Shown: positions 9,565 to 18,542 of the stretch, piece by piece
Layout: the number at the start of each line of letters is the position of its first letter
How positions within the stretch are numbered: the stretch's first letter is position 1
Assembly: GCF_050496545.1 (NCBI RefSeq)
Contig: NZ_JBNVZV010000002.1
Coordinates: 217,566 to 281,565 of the forward strand
DNA: 64,000 nucleotides
From: Phycicoccus avicenniae_A
GTDB taxonomy: Bacteria; Actinomycetota; Actinomycetes; Actinomycetales; Dermatophilaceae
Direction of reading: 5' to 3'
Notes under the pieces: model-generated
Databases searched by the model: none
What the model was told of the DNA's origin: nothing
The model's input: the letters and a program-made list of their open reading frames with translations, nothing else
Translations under genes and position numbers: made by a program

Positions 9565-10414
9565 CGAGCACCGAGCACGCGCTGCGGCCGACGAGGCGCA
9601 GGGCCGTCGAGCCTACGTGCAGCCCCTCGAAGCCCCCCGTGCCGCGGCTGCCGACGACGACCAGGCCGGCGCCCTCGCTCGCCTCGACGAGGGCGTGCAG
9701 CGGGTCGGCCCGCACGACGTGGACCTCGACCTTGGTGTCCGGGTGCTCCGGGCGCAGACCGGCCACCTCGGCGTCGACGAGCCGCTCGACACCGGCTACG
9801 TAGTCCTCCCAGCTGGAAGCGCTCGCGAGGGTCGGGTCGGCCGCGCCCGCGGCCTGCCACGCGTGCACCGCGTCCACCGATCCGCCGAGGACGGTCGCCT
9901 CGCGCACCGCGGAGCGCAGCGCCGCGAACGAGGCGGGCGAGCCGTCGACACCGGCGACGACCCGGCTCCCGGGTGCGGGCGCTGCACTCGCCGTGTGCCC
10001 GACGACGAGGACCGGGCAGTGCGCGTGCGTGAGCACCTGCATCGCGACCGCGCCGAGACTCGTGCGGCTGAGCACCCCGAACCCGGCGACCCCGACGACC
10101 ACGAGGGCGGCGGTGTGCGACGAGGAGATGAGGGAGCGGCTCGCGTAGCCGTCGTGGAGCGCGCTGGTCACGGTGAGGTCCGGATGGGCGCCGTGCGCGG
10201 TCGCCACGGCGTCCCGCAGCAGGTGCTGGCCGTGCTCGGTCACCTGCGCGCGGTCGGTCAGCTCACCGAAGCCGAGCATCGGCAGGTCCGGTGCGAAGGC
10301 GTGGAGCACGTGCAGGGTCATCCCGCGTGTGCTCGCGACGTGGGCGGCCTGGACGACCGCCGCCCGGGAGAGGGGTGACCCGTCGACCCCGACGACGACC
10401 CGCTGCTGGTTCAT
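9554..10414 (-). CDS. Universal stress protein with two UspA domains
   Basis: 286 residues in two tandem Usp domains of about 140 residues. The first starts with VVVGVDGSP; each ends with a nucleotide-binding loop, clearest in the second as GSRGTGGFEGLHVGSTA (the G-x2-G-x9-G-S pattern of ATP-binding Usp proteins). Tandem Usp proteins in actinobacteria are often induced by hypoxia or stationary phase. An AAAGGAC element precedes the ATG. A GGGAC-N4-GTCCT inverted repeat about 40 nt upstream resembles a DosR/DevR box. No other gene shares a clear operon with it, although the cyanophycinase-like gene lies 89 nt upstream on the same strand. Confidence 0.92.
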   Translation of the reverse strand: MNQQRVVVGVDGSPLSRAAVVQAAHVASTRGMTLHVLHAFAPDLPMLGFGELTDRAQVTEHGQHLLRDAVATAHGAHPDLTVTSALHDGYASRSLISSSHTAALVVVGVAGFGVLSRTSLGAVAMQVLTHAHCPVLVVGHTASAAPAPGSRVVAGVDGSPASFAALRSAVREATVLGGSVDAVHAWQAAGAADPTLASASSWEDYVAGVERLVDAEVAGLRPEHPDTKVEVHVVRADPLHALVEASEGAGLVVVGSRGTGGFEGLHVGSTALRLVGRSACSVLVTR

Positions 10415-10452
10415 GACATCGACCGTCCTTTCACTGGCGGAGGACCTCCGTC

Positions 10453-10466
10453 AGGACGACCGTCCC
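10453..10466 (-). promoter_or_regulatory. DosR/DevR-like inverted repeat upstream of the universal stress gene
   Basis: On the minus strand the site reads GGGAC GGTC GTCCT, one mismatch from the GGGAC-N4-GTCCC core of DevR boxes; the central four bases do not match the usual TWWA. It ends about 39 nt before the ATG. Function is inferred from the sequence and the type of gene that follows. Confidence 0.35.
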
Positions 10467-10503
10467 ACCGCCGGTGCCGCCGCGCAAGGACGGATGTCAC
10501 GGG

Positions 10504-12351
10504 TCAGCGGCGCAGTCGCTCACCGTCGGCGAAGACGTCGAGGACGACGTTGGCGGCACCGATCGAGCCGTTGGCGGAGGTCCAGGTGCGCGCCTCGTCA
10601 CCGTCGGCGACGACCACGGACTCGCCGAGCGTCGAGGCGCCGCGGTGGGTAAGGACCACGGCGGACCGGTCGAGCACACCGACGACCGGCGTACGCCGGT
10701 CGACGGCGACCGCGCCGTAGAGCCGACCCCAGCGGTTGTCGGCGGCGAGGTGCGGCACGAGGGTGGCGTCGACCAGGCCTAGCCCGCGCTGCCACCGTGC
10801 GTCGTCGGCGCGGAAGGCGGCGATGCCGGCGTCCTCGAGGTCGTCCTCCGTCGGGCGGGCGACCGGCGACCAGCGCTCGCCCAGCAGGGCGGTGGCCGCG
10901 CCGTCGGCGAGGACGACCGGGGTGTGCCGCACGGCCGTGGTGACGGCGGCCCGCACGCGGCCGTCGGCGAGAACCGGTGCGAGGGAGGCCGGGTCGTCGC
11001 CGACGACGAAGGCGACATCGGCACCGCGCAGGGCCTCGGGGCGTACGGCGGAGCCGGTGAGGACGCGCACCGAGCCGGTCCAGCCGGCAGCCCGGGCGGC
11101 GTCGGTGTAGGCGGCGCCGGTGGCCGCCGCGCCGTCCCCGAGGGCCAGGACGACGAGGCGCCCGCCGGTCGTGCGGTCCACGGCCCGGGCGCGGGCGACC
11201 ACGTCACCGAGGACCGGGGAGCCGAGGACGCCGCCGCCCAGGACCAGGGTGCCGCGACCGGGAGCCTGCGGGGCGCGCCACGGGGTGGCCCGGGGCGGCG
11301 CGACGGTCCGGTGCTCGCGGGTCAGGGTGCGGGTGCGCAGGTCGTAGGTCTGGTCCTCGGTCAGCAGGTGGGTGAGGACCCGCCGGGCCGAAAGAGTCTG
11401 CAGCGCACCGCCCCACGTGTGGGTGGAGCGGAGGGTCTCGAGGTCGACCACCGAGACCGAGCCCTGCCCGAAGACCCCGGAGAGGGTGCGGTCCCCGGTG
11501 GCCCGGACGCCCGTGCCGTAGTCCACGCCCACCCCGACCGGGCTGCGCCCCCGGAAGCGCTCGTCGGCGGTGGCGAGGGTCGAGAGGGTGCGGCCGAGCC
11601 GGCCGCGCTGGTGGAAGTGCTGGTCGTAGATGGCGCGCGTCGAGCCGAAGGTCAGGCCGCGCTCGAGGTCGGCGTCGTCGCCCCACCACATCAGGGTGGA
11701 GCCGCGCCGCAGGCCCTCGGCCGGGCCGAGGTCGCCGACGTAGCCGTTGATCATCGACCGGGACTCGACGGCGGCGCCGGCGCTCGTGCCGCCGAGCACC
11801 GCACCGCGGCGGGTGGCGACTGTCATCGCGCGCTCGGCGGGGCTGTCGGCGAGCACCTGCATCGCCAGCCCCTGGTCGCCGCCGAGGACGTAGATGCCGT
11901 CGGTGGCGGGGTCGGCGAGCGCGGCGGCGTTGGCCGGGTCGAGGGCGTCGGCGCGGTCGAGGAGCACCGCCAGCCGCGTTGTGCATCCGGTGAAGCGGGC
12001 CGGGACGGCGTCCTCGCAGGCGGCGCGCAGCTGCTCGGTGCGCTCACCGGCCAGCTCGAGGTTCTCGGCCCGGTCCTCGGGCGCGTCCCCGTAGGCCGAG
12101 GGGACGACGACGAGGTCGACGGTGGGGCCGGACGCGCGGGCGGCGGCGGTGCGCGCGAAGGCCTCCAGGGTGTCGGTCTCGTACCCGCCACCGATCGGCA
12201 CGAGCACCTGCCGCGGGTCGGGCCGGGGTCCGCCTCCGGCCGGGGCGGGCGTCGCTCCCGCGGCGCCGGCGAGGGGCGCGGCGAGCAGGGCGGCGCTCGC
12301 GAGGGTGCATCCGAGCAGGTGGCGGGCACGGCGGCCGGGGCGCGGGGTCAT
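10504..12351 (-). CDS. Secreted cyanophycinase-like (S51) protein with duplicated domain
   Basis: 615 residues. Arg-rich N-terminus plus hydrophobic stretch and AGAAGATPA suggest export. The first half (about 45-325) is a cyanophycinase-type class-I-amidotransferase-like hydrolase: VLGGDQG, nucleophile loop GTSAGAAV, and a QHFHQRGRLGR block as in cyanophycinases. The second half (about 365-615) repeats the same order of motifs (LVLGGGVLG, VAFVVGDD, LADGAATALLG), but the serine of GTSAG is replaced, so it should be inactive. The true substrate is unknown; cyanophycin is only a family guess. Start: minus-strand TAGCGT (12358-12363) lies 6 nt before the ATG, so the mRNA is probably leaderless. 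Confidence 0.8.
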   Translation of the reverse strand: MTPRPGRRARHLLGCTLASAALLAAPLAGAAGATPAPAGGGPRPDPRQVLVPIGGGYETDTLEAFARTAAARASGPTVDLVVVPSAYGDAPEDRAENLELAGERTEQLRAACEDAVPARFTGCTTRLAVLLDRADALDPANAAALADPATDGIYVLGGDQGLAMQVLADSPAERAMTVATRRGAVLGGTSAGAAVESRSMINGYVGDLGPAEGLRRGSTLMWWGDDADLERGLTFGSTRAIYDQHFHQRGRLGRTLSTLATADERFRGRSPVGVGVDYGTGVRATGDRTLSGVFGQGSVSVVDLETLRSTHTWGGALQTLSARRVLTHLLTEDQTYDLRTRTLTREHRTVAPPRATPWRAPQAPGRGTLVLGGGVLGSPVLGDVVARARAVDRTTGGRLVVLALGDGAAATGAAYTDAARAAGWTGSVRVLTGSAVRPEALRGADVAFVVGDDPASLAPVLADGRVRAAVTTAVRHTPVVLADGAATALLGERWSPVARPTEDDLEDAGIAAFRADDARWQRGLGLVDATLVPHLAADNRWGRLYGAVAVDRRTPVVGVLDRSAVVLTHRGASTLGESVVVADGDEARTWTSANGSIGAANVVLDVFADGERLRR

Positions 12352-12357
12352 CCCGGC

Positions 12358-12416
12358 ACGCTAGCGAGCCCGCCCTCCGTGTCGGGGGTTCGCGTCCACC
12401 CGATCCCGCCTAGGGT
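12358..12416. promoter_or_regulatory. Divergent leaderless promoters (cyanophycinase-like gene and mtnA)
   Basis: Minus-strand TAGCGT at 12358-12363 lies 6 nt from the cyanophycinase-like ATG. Plus-strand TAGGGT at 12411-12416 lies 6 nt from the mtnA ATG. The two -10 elements are 47 bp apart, so the whole 71-bp gap is a back-to-back promoter. Confidence 0.65.
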
Positions 12417-12422
12417 CTCCCC

Positions 12423-13466
<1,044 letters not shown>

Positions 13467-13469
<3 letters not shown>

Positions 13470-13511
13470 AGAATTATGCTTCATTCGGCCGTGATGAAGG
13501 TATGATCTTCA
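13467..13511 (+). promoter_or_regulatory. Twin palindromic operator of the SatD/DUF3307-like pair
   Basis: Two identical palindromic frames TGAAG-N7-CTTCA occur at 13467-13483 (spacer aattatg) and 13495-13511 (spacer gtatgat), 28 bp centre to centre. The second contains the -10 TATGAT (13501-13506), 6 nt before the ATG at 13513; the first overlaps the expected -35. Both are AT-rich against the surrounding DNA. Two equal sites over -35 and -10 are a typical repressor arrangement. The regulator is unknown; the HTH-like C-terminus of the gene product itself is one candidate. Confidence 0.7.
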
Positions 13512-13512
13512 G

Positions 13513-14166
13513 ATGGACGAGATGAACCCAAGGGCTTCACTGGTGGTCCTCATCGGCGACATCGTCGACTCGCGCATCTCGGGCGACCGGCGGGCCGTCC
13601 ACGACGCCGTCGTCGCGGCCCTCGAGGGGGTCGAGGCGCTCGTCCCCTCGGTGCGCGGCCTGCGGATCACGGTGGGCGACGAGTTCCAGGGCGCCTACAC
13701 CTCGCTCGGTGCGGCGCTGGACGCCGCGCTGCGCGTCCGGCTGGCGCTGTCCCCCGACGTCGACGTGCGGATCGGGGTCGGCCGGGGGGTCGTGACCGTG
13801 CTCGACGCCGAGCGCGGGATCGAGGACGGGCCGGGCTGGTGGGCCGCGCGGGCGGCGATCGAGCACGTCGAGGCCGCCGCCGAGCGGGCGCCCACCCGCA
13901 CCCTGCGCACCGGGTACCGCGCGGAGGGTCGGCGCGGGTCCGAGGTCGACGCGGTCAACGCCGCCCTGCTCTGTCGGGACCATCTGGTTGGCTCGCTCTC
14001 GGACCGATCGACCCGACTCCTCCGAGGACTCATGGACCCCCGCACCACCCAGGCCGAGCTCGCCGAGCGCGAGGGCGTCAGCGCCTCCGCCGTCTCGCAG
14101 CGCGTCCGCGCCGACGGCATCGGGGCGGTCCTCGCCGCCCACGAGCTGCTCCGGGGCCTGCCGTGA
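13513..14166 (+). CDS. SatD family protein with C-terminal HTH
   Basis: 217 residues. The first 150 or so match the SatD family: VVLIGDIVDSR, then GLRITVGDEFQGAY, then VDVRIGVGRG, a pattern resembling a nucleotide-cyclase-type fold. The last 60 residues look like a sigma-70 region 4 or MarR-like helix-turn-helix (QAELAEREGVSASAVSQRVR). SatD was first described in acid and stress tolerance of Streptococcus; its biochemical role is not known. Overlaps the next gene by GTGA, so the two are translationally coupled. Leaderless start inside a palindromic operator. Confidence 0.8.
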   Translation: MDEMNPRASLVVLIGDIVDSRISGDRRAVHDAVVAALEGVEALVPSVRGLRITVGDEFQGAYTSLGAALDAALRVRLALSPDVDVRIGVGRGVVTVLDAERGIEDGPGWWAARAAIEHVEAAAERAPTRTLRTGYRAEGRRGSEVDAVNAALLCRDHLVGSLSDRSTRLLRGLMDPRTTQAELAEREGVSASAVSQRVRADGIGAVLAAHELLRGLP

Positions 14167-14930
14167 CCTGGCTCGGGGTCTGGCTCGTAGGGGTGGGCCT
14201 GGCCGACCTCGTGCGCTCCTCCCCGCGTCCGCAGGTCCGGCGCTGGGCGGTCGGGGTCGGGCTCGTCGCGACGGCCGGCCTCGGCGCGCTCGGCGGCCTG
14301 CTCGCGCCCACGGACCTCGTCGTCGGTCTCGGGGCGGCGCTCGCCCTCCTGCTGTGGGTCCGCTGGTCGCAGCAGGCCCTCCTCACGGGGACGGGCCACG
14401 TCCCCGCCCTCGGGGCGCTGGCGCTCGGCGCGGTGTGGCTCGTCGCCCTGTCCGGCTGGTCCTCCGACGCCGGCGGCCTGCTCGGGCGGTGGCTGCGCTG
14501 GGCCGACCTCCCGGCGGTCGGCGCGAACGCCGACCCCGGGCAGGTGCTGCTCGTGGCCGGGCTGCTCCTCGCGAACCTCGCGACCGGCAACATCATCGTG
14601 CGCCTCGTCCTCGTGAGCGTCGGGGCGCTGCGGCCGGCTGACCGCACGAGCGACCCCGGGGCCGAGCCGGCCGAGCAGCTGCGCGGCGGCCGGCTGCTCG
14701 GGCCGATGGAGCGGGTCCTCATCATCGGGCTGGGGCTCGCCGGCCAGGTCACGGCGGCCGGGCTCGTCATCGCCGCGAAGGGGCTCATCCGCTTCCCCGA
14801 GCTGCAGAGCAAGCGCTCGGACCACGAGTCGGTCGAGGGCGCCGGCATCGACCAGGTCACCGAGTACTTCCTCGTCGGGTCCTTCGTCTCGTGGCTGCTC
14901 GCCCTCGGCAGCCTCGTCCTCACCCGCTGA
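14163..14930 (+). CDS. Membrane protein, DUF3307-like, partner of SatD
   Basis: 255 residues with about seven hydrophobic segments. The C-terminal block KGLIRFPELQ ... TEYFLVGSFVSWLLALGSL matches the style of DUF3307 proteins (a K-x-RF-E element followed by EYFLIGT-type helix), which are often encoded next to SatD. The assignment is by pattern, not by search. The GTG start overlaps the SatD stop by 4 nt. The pair probably forms a cytosolic regulator and membrane component of one stress-related system; function is unknown. Confidence 0.65.
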   Translation: MTWLGVWLVGVGLADLVRSSPRPQVRRWAVGVGLVATAGLGALGGLLAPTDLVVGLGAALALLLWVRWSQQALLTGTGHVPALGALALGAVWLVALSGWSSDAGGLLGRWLRWADLPAVGANADPGQVLLVAGLLLANLATGNIIVRLVLVSVGALRPADRTSDPGAEPAEQLRGGRLLGPMERVLIIGLGLAGQVTAAGLVIAAKGLIRFPELQSKRSDHESVEGAGIDQVTEYFLVGSFVSWLLALGSLVLTR

Positions 14931-14948
14931 CGCACCCGGATGCGTGCG

Positions 14949-15596
14949 TCAGACGTCGATGATCCGGTCGCGCCACTCCGGCGGGAAGTCCGCGGTCGTG
15001 TCGCCGGCCACGAGCAGCCGGTAGGTCATCGCCGCCGCCTCCTCGAGGTTCAGGGCGCGGCGCAGCGCCATCGCCACGGTGTCCCCGAGCGCCGAGCAGC
15101 CGTGGTGGGCGAGGACCACCGCGTCGTGCTCACGGGCCGCCTCGGCCGCGGCGTCGGCGAGCTCGGTGCTACCGGACGGGATGAACGGCACCCGGCCGGC
15201 GCTGCCGAGGTAGTACTGGTGGTCCAGCGTCGTGAAGCGGATCGGTGCGCCGAGCAGGTCGACGAGCAGGACGTGCTGCGGGTGCAGGTGCACGATGGCG
15301 GCCACGTCGGGGCGCACGGCGTAGGTCCGCTGGTGCAGCCGCCACTCGACGGAGGGGCGCTCGGCGCCGGCGACCCGCTCGCCCTCGGGGGTCAGCTCGG
15401 TGAAGTCGCCCTCGGTGAGGCGGTCCAGCCAGGTGCCGGTGGCGGTGACGACGAAGCGGTCGGTGCCGGGCACGCGGGCCGAGAGGTTGCCCCCGCTGGC
15501 CTGCACGAGGCCGCGGTCCACGACGTGCCGGCCGGCGTCGACGAGCTGGGCGATGGTCTCCGCGCGGGCGTCGGTCATGGGGCGATCATGGTCCAT
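14949..15596 (-). CDS. Class II aldolase/adducin family protein
   Basis: 215 residues (209 if the second ATG at 15578 is used; neither has a good Shine-Dalgarno). Zinc-dependent aldolase fold: GLVQASGGNLSAR substrate loop, the metal histidines in HLHPQH and the third in AHHG. Relatives include fuculose-1-phosphate aldolase, ribulose-5-phosphate 4-epimerase and MtnB (methylthioribulose-1-phosphate dehydratase). With mtnA only 1.5 kb away, MtnB is worth considering, but the sequence alone does not decide. It stands alone on the minus strand. Confidence 0.85.
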   Translation of the reverse strand: MDHDRPMTDARAETIAQLVDAGRHVVDRGLVQASGGNLSARVPGTDRFVVTATGTWLDRLTEGDFTELTPEGERVAGAERPSVEWRLHQRTYAVRPDVAAIVHLHPQHVLLVDLLGAPIRFTTLDHQYYLGSAGRVPFIPSGSTELADAAAEAAREHDAVVLAHHGCSALGDTVAMALRRALNLEEAAAMTYRLLVAGDTTADFPPEWRDRIIDV

Positions 15597-15697
15597 CCGT
15601 CCCGCACCGGGGCGTAGGGTCCCGGGAACCCCCTGCGGCGCACCGGGCGTTCGCCGGGGGAGGGGCCGGACCCGGCCACCGCCACGGAGGGACAGTG

Positions 15698-16408
15698 ATG
15701 GGACTTCTCGACAGGATCCTCGGCCGGGTGCCGAGCGAGCAGCAGCGCCAGACCCCGACGTCGTCGGGCACCGGATGGTCCTCGGACGCGCAGGGCCCGC
15801 TGGCCGCGTCCGGCTCGGCCGCCCTCCCGCGTCCCGGCGCCTCCGAGGACGACCGGGCGGTGGCGCGCTACCGCTACCTGCTGCGCACCGCGCCCCCGGA
15901 GCAGCTCGAGGCGCTGCACGCCGAGGCCTTCGCCCGGCTCACCCCGGAGCAGCGGCAGCAGCTGCTCACCGAGCTGGCCCAGTCGGCGCCCGCGGGGGAG
16001 CGGCCGACCTCGGCCGAGCCCGCCGACCTCGCTCGTGCGGCCACCCGCGCCGAGATGCGGCAGCCGGGCCTGCTGCAGAACACCTTCTCGCGCGGGTCGT
16101 TCGCCGGTGGCGCCGGTGGGATGTTCATGGGCTCGATGATGGGGACCGTGGCCGGCGTCGTGGTCGGCTCGGTCATCGCGGACTCCCTGCTCGACGGGTT
16201 CGGCGACAGCCCGGAGGCGCAGGACGTCGCCGCGGCCGGTGACGGCTCGAGCGACCTCGGCGACGCCTCGGCCGCGGACGGGGCAGACCCGGGAACGGCC
16301 GACACCGGCTACGACGGGGGCGGCGACGCCGGCGGTGGCTGGGACGCGGGCGGTGGCGACTTCGGTGGCGGCGGGGACTTCGGGGGAGGCGACTTCGGCG
16401 GGTTCTGA
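15698..16408 (+). CDS. Uncharacterised protein with glycine-rich C-terminus
   Basis: 236 residues, not assigned to a characterised family. Visible parts are a helical block around 60-100 (RYRYLLRTAPPEQLEALHAE then LTPEQRQQLLTEL), a small-residue hydrophobic segment near 137-165 rich in GxxxG (GGAGGMFMGSMMG) that could insert in membranes, an acidic Asp/Ala stretch, and a Gly/Asp/Phe tail made of GGGDFGG units. The helical block recurs in actinobacterial hypothetical proteins that are sometimes misnamed as cation transporters. ATG 15698 follows GGAGG by 7 nt; the likely -10 is TAGGGT at 15615-15620. Confidence 0.7.
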   Translation: MGLLDRILGRVPSEQQRQTPTSSGTGWSSDAQGPLAASGSAALPRPGASEDDRAVARYRYLLRTAPPEQLEALHAEAFARLTPEQRQQLLTELAQSAPAGERPTSAEPADLARAATRAEMRQPGLLQNTFSRGSFAGGAGGMFMGSMMGTVAGVVVGSVIADSLLDGFGDSPEAQDVAAAGDGSSDLGDASAADGADPGTADTGYDGGGDAGGGWDAGGGDFGGGGDFGGGDFGGF

Positions 16409-16416
16409 CCCGTCGC

Positions 16417-16986
16417 TCAGGCGCGCGACCAGCGCTGCAGCAGCACGCCTCCGGGCAGCGGGGTGACCTCGCCGAGGGTCCAGGCGCGCGGTGCGTCCAG
16501 GCCGCGGAAGAGCGGGACGCCGCTCCCGAGGGCGACGGGGTTGACCTTGAGGTGCAGCTCGTCGATCTCGTCGACGAGCTGCGCCGCGAGGTGCCCGCCG
16601 CCGCAGAGCCAGATGCCGAGGCCGTCGCGCGCCTTGAGGCCCCGGACGTGGCCGACCGGGTCGTCGTGCACGACCGTGACCGTGGGATCCTCCGGCAGGT
16701 CGTCGCGGTGCGTCACGACGTGCTGGTCGAGGTGCGGGTAGGCGCTGGTCAGGCCGGCGTCCAGGGCGGGCTGGTGGGTGGCGCGACCCATGACGACGGT
16801 GTCGAAGTGGCGCGGCGGTGCGTCCACGCCGAGCGCCTCGCGCACGTGCGCCGGGCAGGTCTCCGGGTACTCCGCGAAGAGCGCCTGCAGGGTGGCCGGA
16901 TCGGTCGGGAACGCCGCGAACCCGCCGTCGTCGTCGGCGATGAAGCCGTCGAGCGAGATGGCGACGTAGTAGACGAGGGGGCGCAC
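16417..16986 (-). CDS. Dihydrofolate reductase-like (RibD C-terminal domain) protein
   Basis: 189 residues with the RibD-C/DHFR-like NADPH reductase fold: VYYVAISLDGFIAD at the N-terminus, VVMGRATHQPAL, and LGIWLCGGGHLAAQLVDEIDE. Stand-alone members are common in actinobacteria and their substrates are mostly unknown; there is no riboflavin gene nearby, so a role in riboflavin synthesis is not supported. The GTG start at 16986 is preceded by AGGAG at short spacing. Converges with the preceding gene with an 8-nt gap. Confidence 0.85.
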   Translation of the reverse strand: MRPLVYYVAISLDGFIADDDGGFAAFPTDPATLQALFAEYPETCPAHVREALGVDAPPRHFDTVVMGRATHQPALDAGLTSAYPHLDQHVVTHRDDLPEDPTVTVVHDDPVGHVRGLKARDGLGIWLCGGGHLAAQLVDEIDELHLKVNPVALGSGVPLFRGLDAPRAWTLGEVTPLPGGVLLQRWSRA

Positions 16987-17113
16987 GGGACTCCTGGGTC
17001 GAGCGGTCGAGGGGGGGCGACGACACCGTACGTGGCCGGTCCGCCGGCCCGCACGCGGGTATCCGGGGGGCCGCCGTAGGGTCGGGGGAGCATCCCGTCG
17101 ACGAGAGGACGTC

Positions 17114-17890
17114 GTGGCCTACTTCGAGCGGCTCGACGAGACGCGCTTCCGCGCCACCGAGCACACCAGCGGCGCCTGGCGCGAGGACGAGCAGCACATC
17201 GCCCCGGCGCTCGGGCTGCTCGCCCACGTGGTCGAGCGCGACGCCGCCGCGCGGCGCGAGGACGTCCTCGTCGCGAGCCGGCTGTCCTACGACATCCTCG
17301 GCACGGTGCCCGTCGCGGAGGTGGGGACGACGGTGACCGTGCTCCGGGCAGGACGCACCATCGAGCTCGTCGAGGCGTCGATGACGCACGGCGGGCGCAC
17401 GGTCGCCGTCCTGCGCGCCTGGCTGCTCCAGACGCGGGACTCGTCGTCGGTGGCCGGGACGAGCGTGGCCCCCGTCCCCGGACCGGGCGAGCTGCCCGCG
17501 TGGACCCCGAGCGAGACCTGGCCGGGCGGCTTCATCGGCACCGTCGAGCTGCGCCGTCACCTCGAGGGGCCGGGCCGCGGGTGGTTCTGGGTGCGCACGC
17601 CGCACGCCCTGCTCGACGACGAACCGGTCGGCGCCACAGCCCGTTTCGCGGGGCTGCTCGACATCGCGAACGGGATGACCGTGCGGGCCGACCCTGCTCT
17701 CGTGCACTTCCCCAACGTCGACCTGACCGCGCACCTGCTGCGCGTGCCGGAGGGGGAGTGGCTCGGCATCGACGCGTCACAGACGTTCGGGGACAACGGG
17801 ATCGGCCTCACCAGCAGCACGCTGCACGACGCCGCAGGTCCGCTGGGGTCGCTCGCGCAGTCCCTGACCGTCCGCCCGCGGGGGGCCTGA
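17114..17890 (+). CDS. Acyl-CoA thioesterase family protein (double hotdog)
   Basis: 258 residues with two hotdog-type halves as in TesB-like thioesterases: HIAPALGLLAHVVERDA near the start, SRLSYDILGTVPV (substrate loop) and, in the second half, FAGLLDIANGM and LGIDASQTFGDNG. Probably hydrolyses an acyl-CoA; chain length cannot be read from sequence. GTG 17114 is chosen because GAGAGGA lies 4 nt upstream; TAGGGT near 17077 is a likely -10. Its stop is 3 nt from the stop of the convergent gene. Confidence 0.75.
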   Translation: MAYFERLDETRFRATEHTSGAWREDEQHIAPALGLLAHVVERDAAARREDVLVASRLSYDILGTVPVAEVGTTVTVLRAGRTIELVEASMTHGGRTVAVLRAWLLQTRDSSSVAGTSVAPVPGPGELPAWTPSETWPGGFIGTVELRRHLEGPGRGWFWVRTPHALLDDEPVGATARFAGLLDIANGMTVRADPALVHFPNVDLTAHLLRVPEGEWLGIDASQTFGDNGIGLTSSTLHDAAGPLGSLAQSLTVRPRGA

Positions 17891-17893
17891 CCG

Positions 17894-18517
17894 TCAGTCC
17901 GGCAGGTGGCCGGCGAGCCGCCAGAGGCCGGGGCCGTCCAGGTCGTCGAGCGCGTGCCGCCGGCCCGCCATCGCCATGAGGACGGCCTCGCCCGGGCCGC
18001 GCACCTCGGGCCCGCGCCCGAAGGACCAGTCGAGGTCGGTGGCCACGAGCCGCAGCCCCCGGGCGCGCCACGCGCCGCGTACCGGCGGGGCGGTGAGCGC
18101 GAACGACATCACCGGACGCAGCCGATCCGCCGGGACCTCGCGCGGCCGACCGAGCGGCCGACGGATGTCCTGCTGGTGGATCATCCCGTCGCACAACCCG
18201 ACTCGCCCACCGAAGAGGGCAGCGGGACCGGAGGGTTCCAGGTGCTCGCGCAGAAGCTCGACGAGCCGCGCCGGCTCGGCGGTGGCGAGGTCCTCGACGC
18301 CGGCCGCGTTCATCCGGTCCGGGAGACCGCGGCCGCGGCGCACCATCGACACGAGCCCGGCGCGGCCCACGACCTCGTAGCTGAGGACGTGGGCCACGAC
18401 GTCGCGGACCCGCCACCGCGCACAGAGCGAGGGTGCCTCCCACTCGTGGGGAGCGAGGTCCTCGAGGAGGGCGAGCAGGTCGCGGCGCTCGGCGACGACG
18501 AGGTCGGTGACGGTCAT
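17894..18517 (-). CDS. Maleylpyruvate isomerase-type, mycothiol-dependent family protein
   Basis: 207 residues of the DinB/MDMPI four-helix fold: TDLVVAERRDLLALLEDL, then CARWRVRDVVAHVL and IHQQDIRRPLGRP, which carry the usual metal-binding histidines. Family members are zinc enzymes that often use mycothiol. The substrate is unknown. A CACACT hexamer on the minus strand ends 6 nt before the ATG, weakly suggesting a leaderless start. Confidence 0.8.
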   Translation of the reverse strand: MTVTDLVVAERRDLLALLEDLAPHEWEAPSLCARWRVRDVVAHVLSYEVVGRAGLVSMVRRGRGLPDRMNAAGVEDLATAEPARLVELLREHLEPSGPAALFGGRVGLCDGMIHQQDIRRPLGRPREVPADRLRPVMSFALTAPPVRGAWRARGLRLVATDLDWSFGRGPEVRGPGEAVLMAMAGRRHALDDLDGPGLWRLAGHLPD

Positions 18518-18542
18518 CGGCCCAGTGTGCCGCGCCGGAAGG

